From contig JAFWBH010000079.1 in assembly GCA_017507205.1 (NCBI GenBank), forward strand, positions 1 to 9,833: a DNA stretch of 9,833 nt, in the 5' to 3' direction. This document shows, piece after piece, positions 1 to 5,732 of this stretch. A model generated the notes under the pieces. It had not been told where the DNA came from, ran no database searches, and saw only the letters and a list, made by a program, of their open reading frames with translations. This DNA is from Clostridia bacterium. GTDB lineage: Bacteria > Bacillota > Clostridia > Christensenellales > CAG-917. Position numbers and translations under genes: made by a program. How positions within the stretch are numbered: the first letter of the stretch is position 1; each line of letters begins with the position of its first letter.

Positions 1-117
<117 letters not shown>

Positions 118-123
118 AAACAG

Positions 124-153
124 AAAAACCACTCAGAATTGAGTGGTTTTTTT
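124..153 (+). terminator. Rho-independent terminator of the rRNA operon
   Basis: A perfect 12-bp stem AAAAACCACTCA / TGAGTGGTTTTT closes a GAAT loop and ends in a run of seven T (147-153). It begins about seven bases after the end of the 5S gene. The inner stem CCACTC/GAGTGG recurs in three other terminators of this window. Confidence 0.93.
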
Positions 154-157
154 GTTG

Positions 158-349
158 TATAAACAAACTGAACAATTGATTTAAGCATTGTATAAGCAGG
201 TCGTATGATCAATTAAGATGATGTATAAGTGAGCCGTGTTATCAATAAAACGATGCATAAGCAATTCACAAATATCTTATGGCACTATATAAGCAAGTAA
301 TACAATAGATCTAAGCGATACACAAATAGACTGATATATGAGCTGGCTG
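158..349. repeat. Degenerate tandem direct repeat, period about 32-33 bp
   Basis: Six units begin at 158, 191, 224, 256, 288 and 321 (lengths 33, 33, 32, 32, 33, about 29). A possible seventh start (TATAAC) falls at 350. The best conserved part is the unit start, TATAAGCA or close variants (TATAAACA, TATAAGCA, TATAAGTG, CATAAGCA, TATAAGCA, CACAAATA). A weaker block near the unit middle reads ATCAAT/TTGATT and one near the end reads AAGCGATG-like. Units are diverged and are not separated by unique spacers, so this is not a CRISPR array. It lies directly after the rRNA terminator and contains no credible gene. Function unknown. Confidence 0.6.
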
Positions 350-356
350 TATAACA

Positions 357-763
357 GTGGAAGAGAATTATATTTATGATGCCTATGTTTATTTGCGTTT
401 AGAGGCTCTTGGACGGCTTACAGAATATTGTGAGCATTCCTTTGATCTCAATGCTTTGTGACACTTTTAAGCCAAATGAGGCTGTCAAAACACATCAACT
501 ACCATTTGGAAACATATTTGTTGTAAAAAAAAAGATGAATTGATATATAATTGTCTTGCAGATTTCAACATAGAAGCATTGATTTTTAATTGATGCTATT
601 ATGACAACAAATGAGCTGAAAGCTGCTGGACTTAAATTCAGCGAGGATATGCTGGTGGTGTTTGAGGAATTTGAAGTGGCTTCAAGGGCTGATGACGCCA
701 GCTGTTTAGATTGATGATGTGCTAATGAATGATGATGTAATCATTGAAGAATTAAGGGTGTAG
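357..763 (+). pseudogene. Probable decayed gene, fragments in several frames
   Basis: No intact gene lies here, but successive short stretches in different plus-strand frames read like protein. 357-461 gives a segment with DAYVYLRLEALGRLTEYC. About 451-543 gives KTHQLPFGNIFVVKKK and ends beyond a run of nine A (525-533), where a one-base slip continues as DELIYNCLADFNIEALIFN to a stop at 591. 601-714 gives a 37-residue segment with SEDMLVVFEEFEVA, and about 710-763 gives VLMNDDVIIEELRV. This pattern fits a gene broken by several frameshifts and stops. I do not recognise the family, and chance open stretches remain possible. The remaining bases to 854 hold nothing I can name. Confidence 0.35.
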
Positions 764-854
764 GACATCATAATGCAACCAAATTTCTTCTGAATGCAAA
801 ATCGTTTAATTAGCCAAAAGAACAATTTATCTGTATAAAAATAAGGATTAAACT

Positions 855-1463
855 ATGGAATTTGACATAAACAGATTAAAATGGACAAGACAACCAGCAG
901 GATTCACCATTGCTGAGGATAAGATTGAGATGATTACTGCTCCACATACGGACTTGTGGCAAAGGACGTATTATCATTTTAGAAATGACAATGCGCCATT
1001 GTTGCAAATGGAGATTGATGAAAGGTATTTTTCCTTTGTGGTCAAGACTAGATTTGAAAGTAATCATAGGTTCGATCAGTGTGGTGTTGTGCTGTATCTA
1101 GACAGCGAAAATTGGCTGAAAGCATCCATTGAATATGAGAATGACCAAATTCAGCATCTTGGTAGTGTTGTAACAAATGGTGGATACTCCGACTGGGCAA
1201 CAACTGAAATCCCAGCCAATATCAAAGAAATGTGGTTTAGATTGAGCCGTAGAAATGATGACTACAAGCTGGAATGCTCCGAGAATGGTGTCATCTTTAA
1301 GCAAATGCGCATTTGCCACCTCGTTAATGGAGCTGGGACCATACACTTTGGCGTGTATGCTTGTAGCCCAGAGGACTCATCCTTTAAGGCTGTATTCACC
1401 GATATGGCGCTGACTGAATGCAAATGGCTTGCCCATGACGGACAACAGCCAGACAAGGATTGA
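855..1463 (+). CDS. DUF1349 family protein (concanavalin A-like fold)
   Basis: A 202-residue soluble protein without signal peptide or membrane segment. The sequence matches my memory of the DUF1349 family (COG3506; related to yeast Ree1, annotated as regulation of enolase 1), which adopts a concanavalin A-like beta sandwich. Recognisable parts are CGVVLYLDSENWLKASIEYE (about 75-95), GSVVTNGGYSDWAT (about 103-116), WFRLSRRNDDYKLECSENG (about 126-144) and HFGVYACSP near the C-terminus. Length is about that expected for a single-domain member. The ATG has a modest Shine-Dalgarno AAGGA about 8 nt upstream. No convincing promoter is seen. A terminator follows at once, so it is a single-gene unit. 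The biochemical role of bacterial members is not known to me; carbohydrate binding is a guess from the fold. Confidence 0.85.
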   Translation: MEFDINRLKWTRQPAGFTIAEDKIEMITAPHTDLWQRTYYHFRNDNAPLLQMEIDERYFSFVVKTRFESNHRFDQCGVVLYLDSENWLKASIEYENDQIQHLGSVVTNGGYSDWATTEIPANIKEMWFRLSRRNDDYKLECSENGVIFKQMRICHLVNGAGTIHFGVYACSPEDSSFKAVFTDMALTECKWLAHDGQQPDKD

Positions 1464-1464
1464 C

Positions 1465-1493
1465 ATAAAGACCTTCTAGGTCTTTATTTTTTT
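1465..1493 (+). terminator. Rho-independent terminator after the DUF1349 gene
   Basis: Ten-bp perfect stem ATAAAGACCT / AGGTCTTTAT with a TCT loop (1475-1477), followed by seven T. It starts two bases after the stop codon. Unlike the other terminators here it does not use the CCACTC/GAGTGG stem. Confidence 0.9.
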
Positions 1494-1580
1494 GATGATG
1501 AATGTGACAAAGGGTGTTTTTGAAGGTGTTTGGAGCAAAATCCCTTCGATATTCTTTTTTTGATAAATTTTGAAAGGGGG

Positions 1581-1609
1581 TTGACATTATAGTTTTAATT
1601 AAATATAAT
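1581..1609 (+). promoter_or_regulatory. Consensus sigma-A promoter of the small lipoprotein gene
   Basis: TTGACA at 1581-1586 and TATAAT at 1604-1609 are both perfect consensus hexamers with a 17-bp spacer. Transcription should start near 1616. This places an upstream in-frame ATG at 1608 inside the -10 element, so that ATG cannot be the translation start. Confidence 0.9.
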
Positions 1610-1643
1610 GAAAATATCAAAAAATTATCCATGGAGGGATACT

Positions 1644-2006
1644 ATGAACAAGAAAGTTATTAGCATCATCGCAATCATCGCTCTCGTGGCAGTTCTCGGC
1701 GTTTGTCTCATTGCATGTAATGCAGACACATACGCAAAGCGTCTTGAAAAGGCAGGCTACAAAGTTGAAGTTGTTGACCTCAGTGACGAAGACAAAGAAG
1801 AAGGCGTTATTTGGGCAGTAAGCGCAGCAAAAACAAATTCAATTACAGACGTTCAAATCGTTGCAGTTACAAAGTATGCATCAGCTGACGAAGCAAAGAA
1901 AGCTGAGGAAGATGCAAAAGCAAACAACATCCTCAATGTTACAATCGAAAGACAAGGCGCAATCCTCATCATCGGCACAGAACAAGGTGTCAAGGACGCA
2001 AAATAA
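1644..2006 (+). CDS. Small secreted lipoprotein, 120 residues
   Basis: Predicted membrane-anchored lipoprotein. Residues 1-25 form a type II signal peptide: MNKK, a hydrophobic core, then the lipobox LIAC with the lipidated cysteine at 25. The mature part is a small alpha/beta domain: YAKRLEKAGYKVEVVDLSDE, a strand region, then a helix rich in Ala, Lys and Glu (ADEAKKAEEDAKANN), ending in GAILIIGTEQGVKDAK. This resembles small lipoproteins common in gut Clostridia whose role is unknown to me. I chose ATG 1644 because GGAGGG (1633-1638) sits just upstream and the promoter's -10 overlaps the alternative ATG at 1608. Its own promoter and terminator make it a single-gene unit, probably well expressed. 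Codons favour GCA, ACA and CTC, as in the large lipoprotein at the right end. A truncated second copy lies at 2555-2668. Confidence 0.88.
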   Translation: MNKKVISIIAIIALVAVLGVCLIACNADTYAKRLEKAGYKVEVVDLSDEDKEEGVIWAVSAAKTNSITDVQIVAVTKYASADEAKKAEEDAKANNILNVTIERQGAILIIGTEQGVKDAK

Positions 2007-2021
2007 TCAACATACAGCAAT

Positions 2022-2051
2022 AAAAAGTCCACTCGAAAGAGTGGATTTTTT
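2022..2051 (+). terminator. Rho-independent terminator after the small lipoprotein
   Basis: Stem TCCACTC / GAGTGGA (2028-2034 with 2039-2045) closed by a GAAA tetraloop, preceded by an A run and followed by a T run. It shares the CCACTC/GAGTGG core with the terminators at 124, 2674 and 5628. Confidence 0.9.
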
Positions 2052-2052
2052 A

Positions 2053-2081
2053 TTGACAAATAAATGGGGGGAGGATACAAT
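2053..2081 (+). promoter_or_regulatory. Sigma-A promoter of the 2115 gene
   Basis: TTGACA at 2053-2058 and TACAAT at 2076-2081 with a 17-bp spacer that includes a run of six G. Only one base differs from consensus. The -35 begins directly at the end of the preceding terminator's T tract. The predicted start near 2088 gives a leader of about 27 nt before the ATG. Confidence 0.85.
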
Positions 2082-2114
2082 TTTACTTGAAATATAGACA
2101 AAGGAGAAAGAATT

Positions 2115-2558
2115 ATGAAAGACAAGTATTTTTTGCCCGTTGAAATGGACTTGACACAGCAAGTAAATAATGCGGAAGCTTATATAAAAGAGCGTAATAT
2201 ACCTCAATATTTTTATGAGAGTATGTTTGGTGAATTTATCAAAATATTCGGTGTAGAAACAATAAAGCCTTGGAGCAAGTGGAAATCATACAAAGAACAG
2301 CTGTATTGTTTGTTCTCTGCAAATATTGGCACATCAGGCTGGGCATTAGCATTTAAGCTTGCATGCATACAATGTGACCTTTTGGACTTATACGAGTACT
2401 ATGACAAGCTTGATTGGGATTATAGCGATGTGTTTGATAGTTTTATATTGGAAAACATGATGAATATTATGTTCAAAGAAAATCCTGAAAGATCTTATGG
2501 AGCATATATGCGAACAAGATATAAAGAGGAAGAAGTGGACGATGAAGATATTGACTGA
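2115..2558 (+). CDS. Hypothetical protein, 147 residues
   Basis: I do not recognise this protein. It is probably cytoplasmic: no signal peptide and no clear membrane span. It looks largely helical, is rich in aromatic residues (notably Trp and Tyr: WSKWKSYKEQLYCLF, DLYEYYDKLDWDYSDVF), and ends in the acidic tail EEEVDDEDID. The start is supported by AAAGGAG at 2100-2106, 8 nt before ATG, and by a near-consensus promoter upstream. Codon choice (ATA, TTT, AGA and more AT-rich third positions) differs from the lipoprotein genes on either side, which would fit separate ancestry. It sits between an intact small-lipoprotein gene and the 3' remnant of a second copy. The gene is very likely real; its function is unknown. 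Confidence 0.75.
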   Translation: MKDKYFLPVEMDLTQQVNNAEAYIKERNIPQYFYESMFGEFIKIFGVETIKPWSKWKSYKEQLYCLFSANIGTSGWALAFKLACIQCDLLDLYEYYDKLDWDYSDVFDSFILENMMNIMFKENPERSYGAYMRTRYKEEEVDDEDID

Positions 2559-2668
2559 GAGTGCAAGAGGATATTGCAATCAATGAAGGAAAGAAAACAT
2601 ACAGAAGAGGTGATATCCTCATTGTAGCAACAGATGATGATGCCATCAAAGACGCGTTGGGCAAATAA
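2555..2668 (+). pseudogene. 3' remnant of a second copy of the small lipoprotein gene
   Basis: An open stretch of about 37 codons ends in RRGDILIVATDDDAIKDALGK before the TAA at 2666-2668. This lines up with RQGAILIIGTEQGVKDAK at the C-terminus of the lipoprotein at 1644-2006. The match continues past the stop: both are followed closely by a CCACTC/GAGTGG terminator and then ATTGACAA or ATTGCACAA. The frame is closed by TGA at 2552-2554, there is no signal peptide and no ribosome binding site, and the first two thirds of the gene are missing. Overlaps the last codon of the 2115 gene. A coincidental match is possible but unlikely given the shared gene-terminator order. Confidence 0.6.
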
Positions 2669-2673
2669 ATGAA

Positions 2674-2698
2674 AGCCACTCGGTAGAGTGGTTTTTTT
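2674..2698 (+). terminator. Rho-independent terminator after the lipoprotein remnant
   Basis: Stem CCACTC / GAGTGG (2676-2681 with 2686-2691), loop GGTA, flanking A and T runs with seven T at 2692-2698. It probably serves the 2115 gene now. Confidence 0.88.
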
Positions 2699-3015
2699 AT
2701 TGCACAAATGTAAAATAGATGAAAAAATGGTGCTAAAAGAATGAGGGATTGGTCGGAAAGAAAAATTTTGAAGCGTCTGAGCTTGATTTAGAGGGGCTGT
2801 TTTTGGGTTGTTTTATGTATTTTGAGGAGTGTGCTGGCATAATGCCGACCTTTAAAATTGCTGAAACGGATTTGATAGAAGGATAGTGGCGCTGAAAAGC
2901 ACAAGTGTTCAATTGACGATATTTTAAAAATAAAACACGAAAGGTGTTCTAAAACCTAGAAAAGATGCCTGTTTAAGAAGAAAAACACGATAAGTTATAC
3001 ATATTTTGGGCTTAT
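2699..3015. other. Gene-poor intergenic stretch
   Basis: No credible gene is seen on either strand. One plus-strand open stretch of 49 codons (2737-2886; contains GLFLGCFMYFEECAGIMP) has no ATG near its start and no usable ribosome binding site, so it may be chance or a fragment. AAAACACGA occurs twice (2932-2940 and near 2984). A short hairpin AACAC/GTGTT flanks GAAAG near 2934-2948. No promoter can be assigned. Confidence 0.5.
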
Positions 3016-3053
3016 AAATACACGATGCGTTGATAAACACGCATCGTGTATTT
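3016..3053 (-). terminator. Perfect 15-bp inverted repeat, probable terminator of dpaAB
   Basis: The arms AAATACACGATGCGT and ACGCATCGTGTATTT (3016-3030 and 3039-3053) are perfectly complementary around an 8-base loop. It lies 35 bp past the dpaB stop. On the minus strand the stem ends in GTGTATTTATAAG, a weak T tract, so it may act as a terminator or as an mRNA 3'-end stabiliser. The symmetry would let it act from both sides. Confidence 0.65.
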
Positions 3054-3088
3054 GCTTGATTTTGGCTGTTGACTGGGTGTATTGTTGG

Positions 3089-3658
3089 TCAGCTGTGAAA
3101 AAACAATGGTTGAAGCTGTTTCCCTTCAAGAGCTTTTTCACATGCAGGCAAAATCAGAGATGTGTCTGCAATGAGGCTGTTTGGCTTTTTCAAATGGTCA
3201 TCTTGTCCGAAGGGGACAAAATAGACATTCCTTGTGTTGAGGAGAGATCCTATATTTCTTGCATTGGCACCCAAGGAATCGTTTGAGCTGACAGATATGA
3301 CAACGGGTGTGTTGTTTCTGAGGGTTGCCTTTACTGCCATTGTCACCGGTGTGTCGGTGATGCCACACGCAATCTTTGACAGGGTGTTTCCTGTGCATGG
3401 TGCAACAAGAAGCAGGTCGACTGCTTTGCTTGTGCCCATAGGCTCGGCGCCTACAATGGTTTTTATTGGCTCCTTGCCGGTGAGGGCAATGACATCTTTT
3501 TCAAAATCCTTTGCCTTGTAAAATCTTGTGTCTAGGCTCGACACATTGAAGCTGAATATTGGTGTCACATCGTGGCCAGCATCAACAATGTCCTTCAATG
3601 CCTTGATTATATTTTGCAGGGTGCAAAAGGACCCTGTGACAGCAAAGCCTATTTTCAT
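3089..3658 (-). CDS. dpaB: Dipicolinate synthase subunit B (SpoVFB)
   Basis: Flavoprotein-fold subunit of dipicolinate synthase, which with DpaA converts the lysine-pathway intermediate derived from dihydrodipicolinate into dipicolinic acid in the mother cell during sporulation. The 189 residues match Bacillus SpoVFB (about 200) end to end as I recall it: IGFAVTGSFCT at the N-terminus (flavoprotein nucleotide-binding loop), FSFNVSSLDTRF, LLLVAPCTGNTLSKIACGIT, the highly conserved MAVKATLRNNTPVVI, and VYFVPFGQDDHLKKPNS. The ATG overlaps the dpaA stop by 4 nt (ATGA), a sign of translational coupling, and an AAGGAGG site lies 8 nt upstream. It is the last gene of the two-gene operon. Unlike in Bacillus subtilis, no asd or dapG follows. 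Confidence 0.96.
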   Translation of the reverse strand: MKIGFAVTGSFCTLQNIIKALKDIVDAGHDVTPIFSFNVSSLDTRFYKAKDFEKDVIALTGKEPIKTIVGAEPMGTSKAVDLLLVAPCTGNTLSKIACGITDTPVTMAVKATLRNNTPVVISVSSNDSLGANARNIGSLLNTRNVYFVPFGQDDHLKKPNSLIADTSLILPACEKALEGKQLQPLFFHS

Positions 3659-4368
3659 TTCAGCACCCTCCTTACATAGTCTGCAATTGCCTCGCCTGCA
3701 CTGATTGGTGCTGTTTTGGCTGGAAGAGCAGGATAAATGTCGGCATCAATGCCCAAATACTTGGCAAAATTCAAGGACAAAGCCGGCTTTGATGCAAGAT
3801 CAATGTATATGGCGCTTGATGAGAAGGTCAGCACCTCCTTGTCGTCAATGATTTGCTGTGGTGCAGTGTTTATGACTACGTCATAAAATGAGAAGTCAAA
3901 GTCTTTTGAGGCTATCACCTTGTCAGCAAATGCCATTGCAGGACGAAGAGAGGCAGTTGTCGCCACTGTAAGATGACCTACGCCAACATCCTTTAAGATT
4001 TTGACCACTGCTGAGCCAGTCCGTCCAAAGCCGATTACAAGGACCTTCAGACGATCGAGGGATATAAATGAGTGTGAAAGTATGATGTCAAGGGTGCCTT
4101 CGGCTGTAAGACGAGCATTCCTTGCTTGAAACACCTCATCATCAAGCATATTAAAATATTTCACATCAAGTGAATTGAAGAGGGCAAGAGCCTCATTGTC
4201 AGCTCTGCCACCGATGACAACCTCGCATCCATTCAAGTGGTCAATGGTCTTTGCAGTAAGCAAAATATTAGGCGCATAAATATGGGTTGTCCGTTGAGGA
4301 GAAAAGCCCAATTCTTGACGCAAAAAGAACATACGAGCATCTGTTTGATGAATGATAAAATCTGCCAA
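3655..4368 (-). CDS. dpaA: Dipicolinate synthase subunit A (SpoVFA), TTG start
   Basis: NAD(P)-binding catalytic subunit of dipicolinate synthase, needed for calcium-dipicolinate loading and heat resistance of spores. With the TTG start at 4368 it has 237 residues. Visible features: HQTDAR at about 7-12 (family GDAR region), EGTLDIILSH at about 91-100, the Rossmann motif VLVIGFGRTG with GFGRTG at about 113-118, DVVINTAPQ, IYIDLASKP and the C-terminal APISAGEAIADY. An in-frame ATG at 4389 would add seven residues, but it overlaps a sigma-K-like -10 and lies ahead of GGAGG (4382-4378), so TTG nine bases past that site is the better start. It is short for the family (Bacillus about 297); the loss is in the N-terminal domain, while the Rossmann half is intact. 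Confidence 0.93.
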   Translation of the reverse strand: MADFIIHQTDARMFFLRQELGFSPQRTTHIYAPNILLTAKTIDHLNGCEVVIGGRADNEALALFNSLDVKYFNMLDDEVFQARNARLTAEGTLDIILSHSFISLDRLKVLVIGFGRTGSAVVKILKDVGVGHLTVATTASLRPAMAFADKVIASKDFDFSFYDVVINTAPQQIIDDKEVLTFSSSAIYIDLASKPALSLNFAKYLGIDADIYPALPAKTAPISAGEAIADYVRRVLK

Positions 4369-4377
4369 AATCCAACA

Positions 4378-4382
4378 CCTCC
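4378..4382 (-). promoter_or_regulatory. Ribosome binding site that fixes the dpaA start
   Basis: On the minus strand GGAGG is followed by nine bases and then TTG GCA GAT. This is ideal spacing for a TTG start, and the site lies downstream of the competing ATG at 4389, which has no comparable site. Confidence 0.75.
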
Positions 4383-4388
4383 ATACCA

Positions 4389-4416
4389 TATCCTATGCAA
4401 AATATCGCTGGTGAGT
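4389..4416 (-). promoter_or_regulatory. Sigma-K-like promoter for dpaAB
   Basis: Minus strand: CATAGGATA (4397-4389) fits the sigma-K -10 consensus CATANNNTA, and an AC at 4416-4415 lies 17 nt upstream as the -35. In Bacillus subtilis the homologous spoVF operon is transcribed by sigma-K in the mother cell, so the site fits the genes. The predicted start near 4383 leaves a leader of only about 15 nt. Sequence match only. Confidence 0.5.
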
Positions 4417-4446
4417 TGACCATATAAAAGGAAAATACATAAGATG
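4416..4446 (+). promoter_or_regulatory. Candidate promoter of the ATPase gene
   Basis: TTGACC at 4416-4421 and TAAGAT at 4440-4445 with an 18-bp spacer fit sigma-A weakly. Alternatively CATAAGATG (4438-4446) is one base from the sigma-K -10 pattern and also resembles sigma-E -10 sites. The overlap with the dpaA promoter on the other strand means the two genes share a 98-bp control region. Confidence 0.35.
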
Positions 4447-4466
4447 TTTTGAAGGGGGAAATTTGG

Positions 4467-5591
4467 ATGGAAAAATATTTTTTGGGAAGCAATACAAGAA
4501 GTGGCTTCAAGGGCTATTATGAAGAAACAACGGGAGAAATTGGCAGGGTGTATCTTTTGAAGGGTGGGGCAGGAACGGGCAAATCATCCCTCATAAAAAA
4601 GGTGATGAAGCAAGGTGTTGAAAGGGGCTTTGATTGTGAAGCCTGGCATTGCTCTGGTGACCCGAATTCACTTGATGGAGTGTATATTTCAGCCTTGGAT
4701 GTTGCAGTGATTGACGCCACCTCACCACACGCAGTGGAGCCCAAAATACCCAGTGTAAAGGATGACATAATCAACCTTCTTCAATGTGTGAGTAAGGACA
4801 AAATCAAGGGGTATAGGTCGGTCATTGAAAAATTGGCAAATAGCAAAAAAGAGTGTTATAGCAACGGATATGAGCATTTAAACATTGCTTTCTGTCATAT
4901 GGCACAAAATTTGAGAGCTGTGTCATCCTCGATGAACACCTCATTGATCATCTTAAAGGCGAGGGAGTTTGCCATGGATTTATTGTCGGAATTGAAGTGC
5001 TTGAATGATGACAAAATTGAAGGCTCACAGGGGGTAAAACCGGCAGATGATTTAGGTGAGATGTCAAGGGATTCAGGCGTCAGAGGCAGGGTTGTAAAGA
5101 GATTTTTCAGAGCCATAACTCCTGACGGCATTGTGGTGTATGACGACCATCTTAAAGGAAAGACGATATGGCATATCAGAGGTGAGGTTGTCAGTGTAGA
5201 TTTGTTTTTGAGGACTGCTATTGACATTGTAAAGGAGAGCGTCAAAGGTGTGAATGAAGGGTTGGTGATTTTTTCAAATCCTCTTGATGCAAGCCTCATT
5301 GACGGCTTTATAATTGGAGATATTGTTGTCACGGGATATCTTGGAAGCAGTGATGGTGCAATGGTTTATGATCTTCGCTGGTATGAGGGAGATTTTGACA
5401 AATATGCATTGAGCCGTGCAAAGACAAAAATGAAGGATGAGATTGACATTGCAGTTGACTATTTTGCAAAGGCAAGAGGAGTGCATTTGGGCATTGAAAG
5501 ATATTATATCTCTGCCATGGATTTTGACAGAGTAAATGAAATGACGGATAGGCTTATAGATGAGATTTTTGAACTAAAAGCTCTTGAATAA
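4467..5591 (+). CDS. Two-halved P-loop ATPase, PRK06851-like
   Basis: A 374-residue soluble protein with a clear Walker A motif GGAGTGKSS at 33-41. It resembles the PRK06851-type ATPases of Bacilli and Clostridia, which as I recall consist of two homologous halves, each with a P-loop. Here the halves are visible: RVYLLKGGAGTGKSSLI (27-43) followed by AWHCSGDPNSLDGV (59-72) parallels TIWHIRGEVVSVDLFL (233-248) followed by VIFSNPLDASLIDGF (267-281). The second P-loop is replaced by RGEVVSVDLF and can no longer bind phosphate in the normal way. ATG 4467 is chosen over the in-frame TTG at 4449 because AAGGGGG (4452-4458) precedes it by 8 nt. It is divergent from dpaAB and followed by a terminator. 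Its substrate is unknown; a sporulation role is inference from position. Confidence 0.8.
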   Translation: MEKYFLGSNTRSGFKGYYEETTGEIGRVYLLKGGAGTGKSSLIKKVMKQGVERGFDCEAWHCSGDPNSLDGVYISALDVAVIDATSPHAVEPKIPSVKDDIINLLQCVSKDKIKGYRSVIEKLANSKKECYSNGYEHLNIAFCHMAQNLRAVSSSMNTSLIILKAREFAMDLLSELKCLNDDKIEGSQGVKPADDLGEMSRDSGVRGRVVKRFFRAITPDGIVVYDDHLKGKTIWHIRGEVVSVDLFLRTAIDIVKESVKGVNEGLVIFSNPLDASLIDGFIIGDIVVTGYLGSSDGAMVYDLRWYEGDFDKYALSRAKTKMKDEIDIAVDYFAKARGVHLGIERYYISAMDFDRVNEMTDRLIDEIFELKALE

Positions 5592-5627
5592 ACCACAGCA
5601 GTAAGTAAGATGGCATGATTTTGGAAC

Positions 5628-5657
5628 AACCACTCTTTGAGTGGTTTTTCAATTTTT
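5628..5657 (+). terminator. Rho-independent terminator after the ATPase gene
   Basis: Eight-bp stem AACCACTC / GAGTGGTT with a TTT loop (5636-5638), followed by TTTTTC and ATTTTT. It carries the same CCACTC/GAGTGG core as three other terminators here and is followed at 5658 by ATTGACAA. No -10 element is found at a proper distance from that TTGACA. Confidence 0.9.
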
Positions 5658-5732
5658 ATTGACAAGGGAGCATATCATATTCTGCTATCAGCAGAAAAAA
5701 CAAGCGACAATTGAGCAAGAAAAAAACACCTA

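Noticed and set aside
158..349. The repeat array as a CRISPR
   Set aside because: The period of 32-33 bp leaves no room for repeat plus spacer, the conserved parts are only about eight bases, and no cas gene is present.
834..839. TATAAA as the -10 of the DUF1349 gene
   Set aside because: No -35 is found at proper spacing, and the start of transcription would fall on the ribosome binding site.
1098..1632. Minus-strand open frames across the DUF1349 gene and its terminator
   Set aside because: They run through a clear plus-strand gene and its terminator and lack start signals.
1608..1643. Upstream ATG at 1608 as the start of the small lipoprotein
   Set aside because: It lies in the perfect -10 element TATAAT, would place 12 odd residues ahead of the signal peptide, and has no ribosome binding site.
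3056..3521. Plus-strand open frames across dpaB
   Set aside because: They are antisense to the strongly conserved dpaB frame, have no expression signals and read like translated complement.
4895..5332. 145-codon minus-strand open frame inside the ATPase gene
   Set aside because: It is antisense to the P-loop ATPase, whose frame, ribosome binding site and terminator are all convincing. The minus-strand product matches no family I know.
5659..5690. A promoter at the TTGACA at 5659-5664
   Set aside because: No -10-like hexamer occurs 16-18 bases downstream, while the promoter at 5733-5762 explains the large lipoprotein better.
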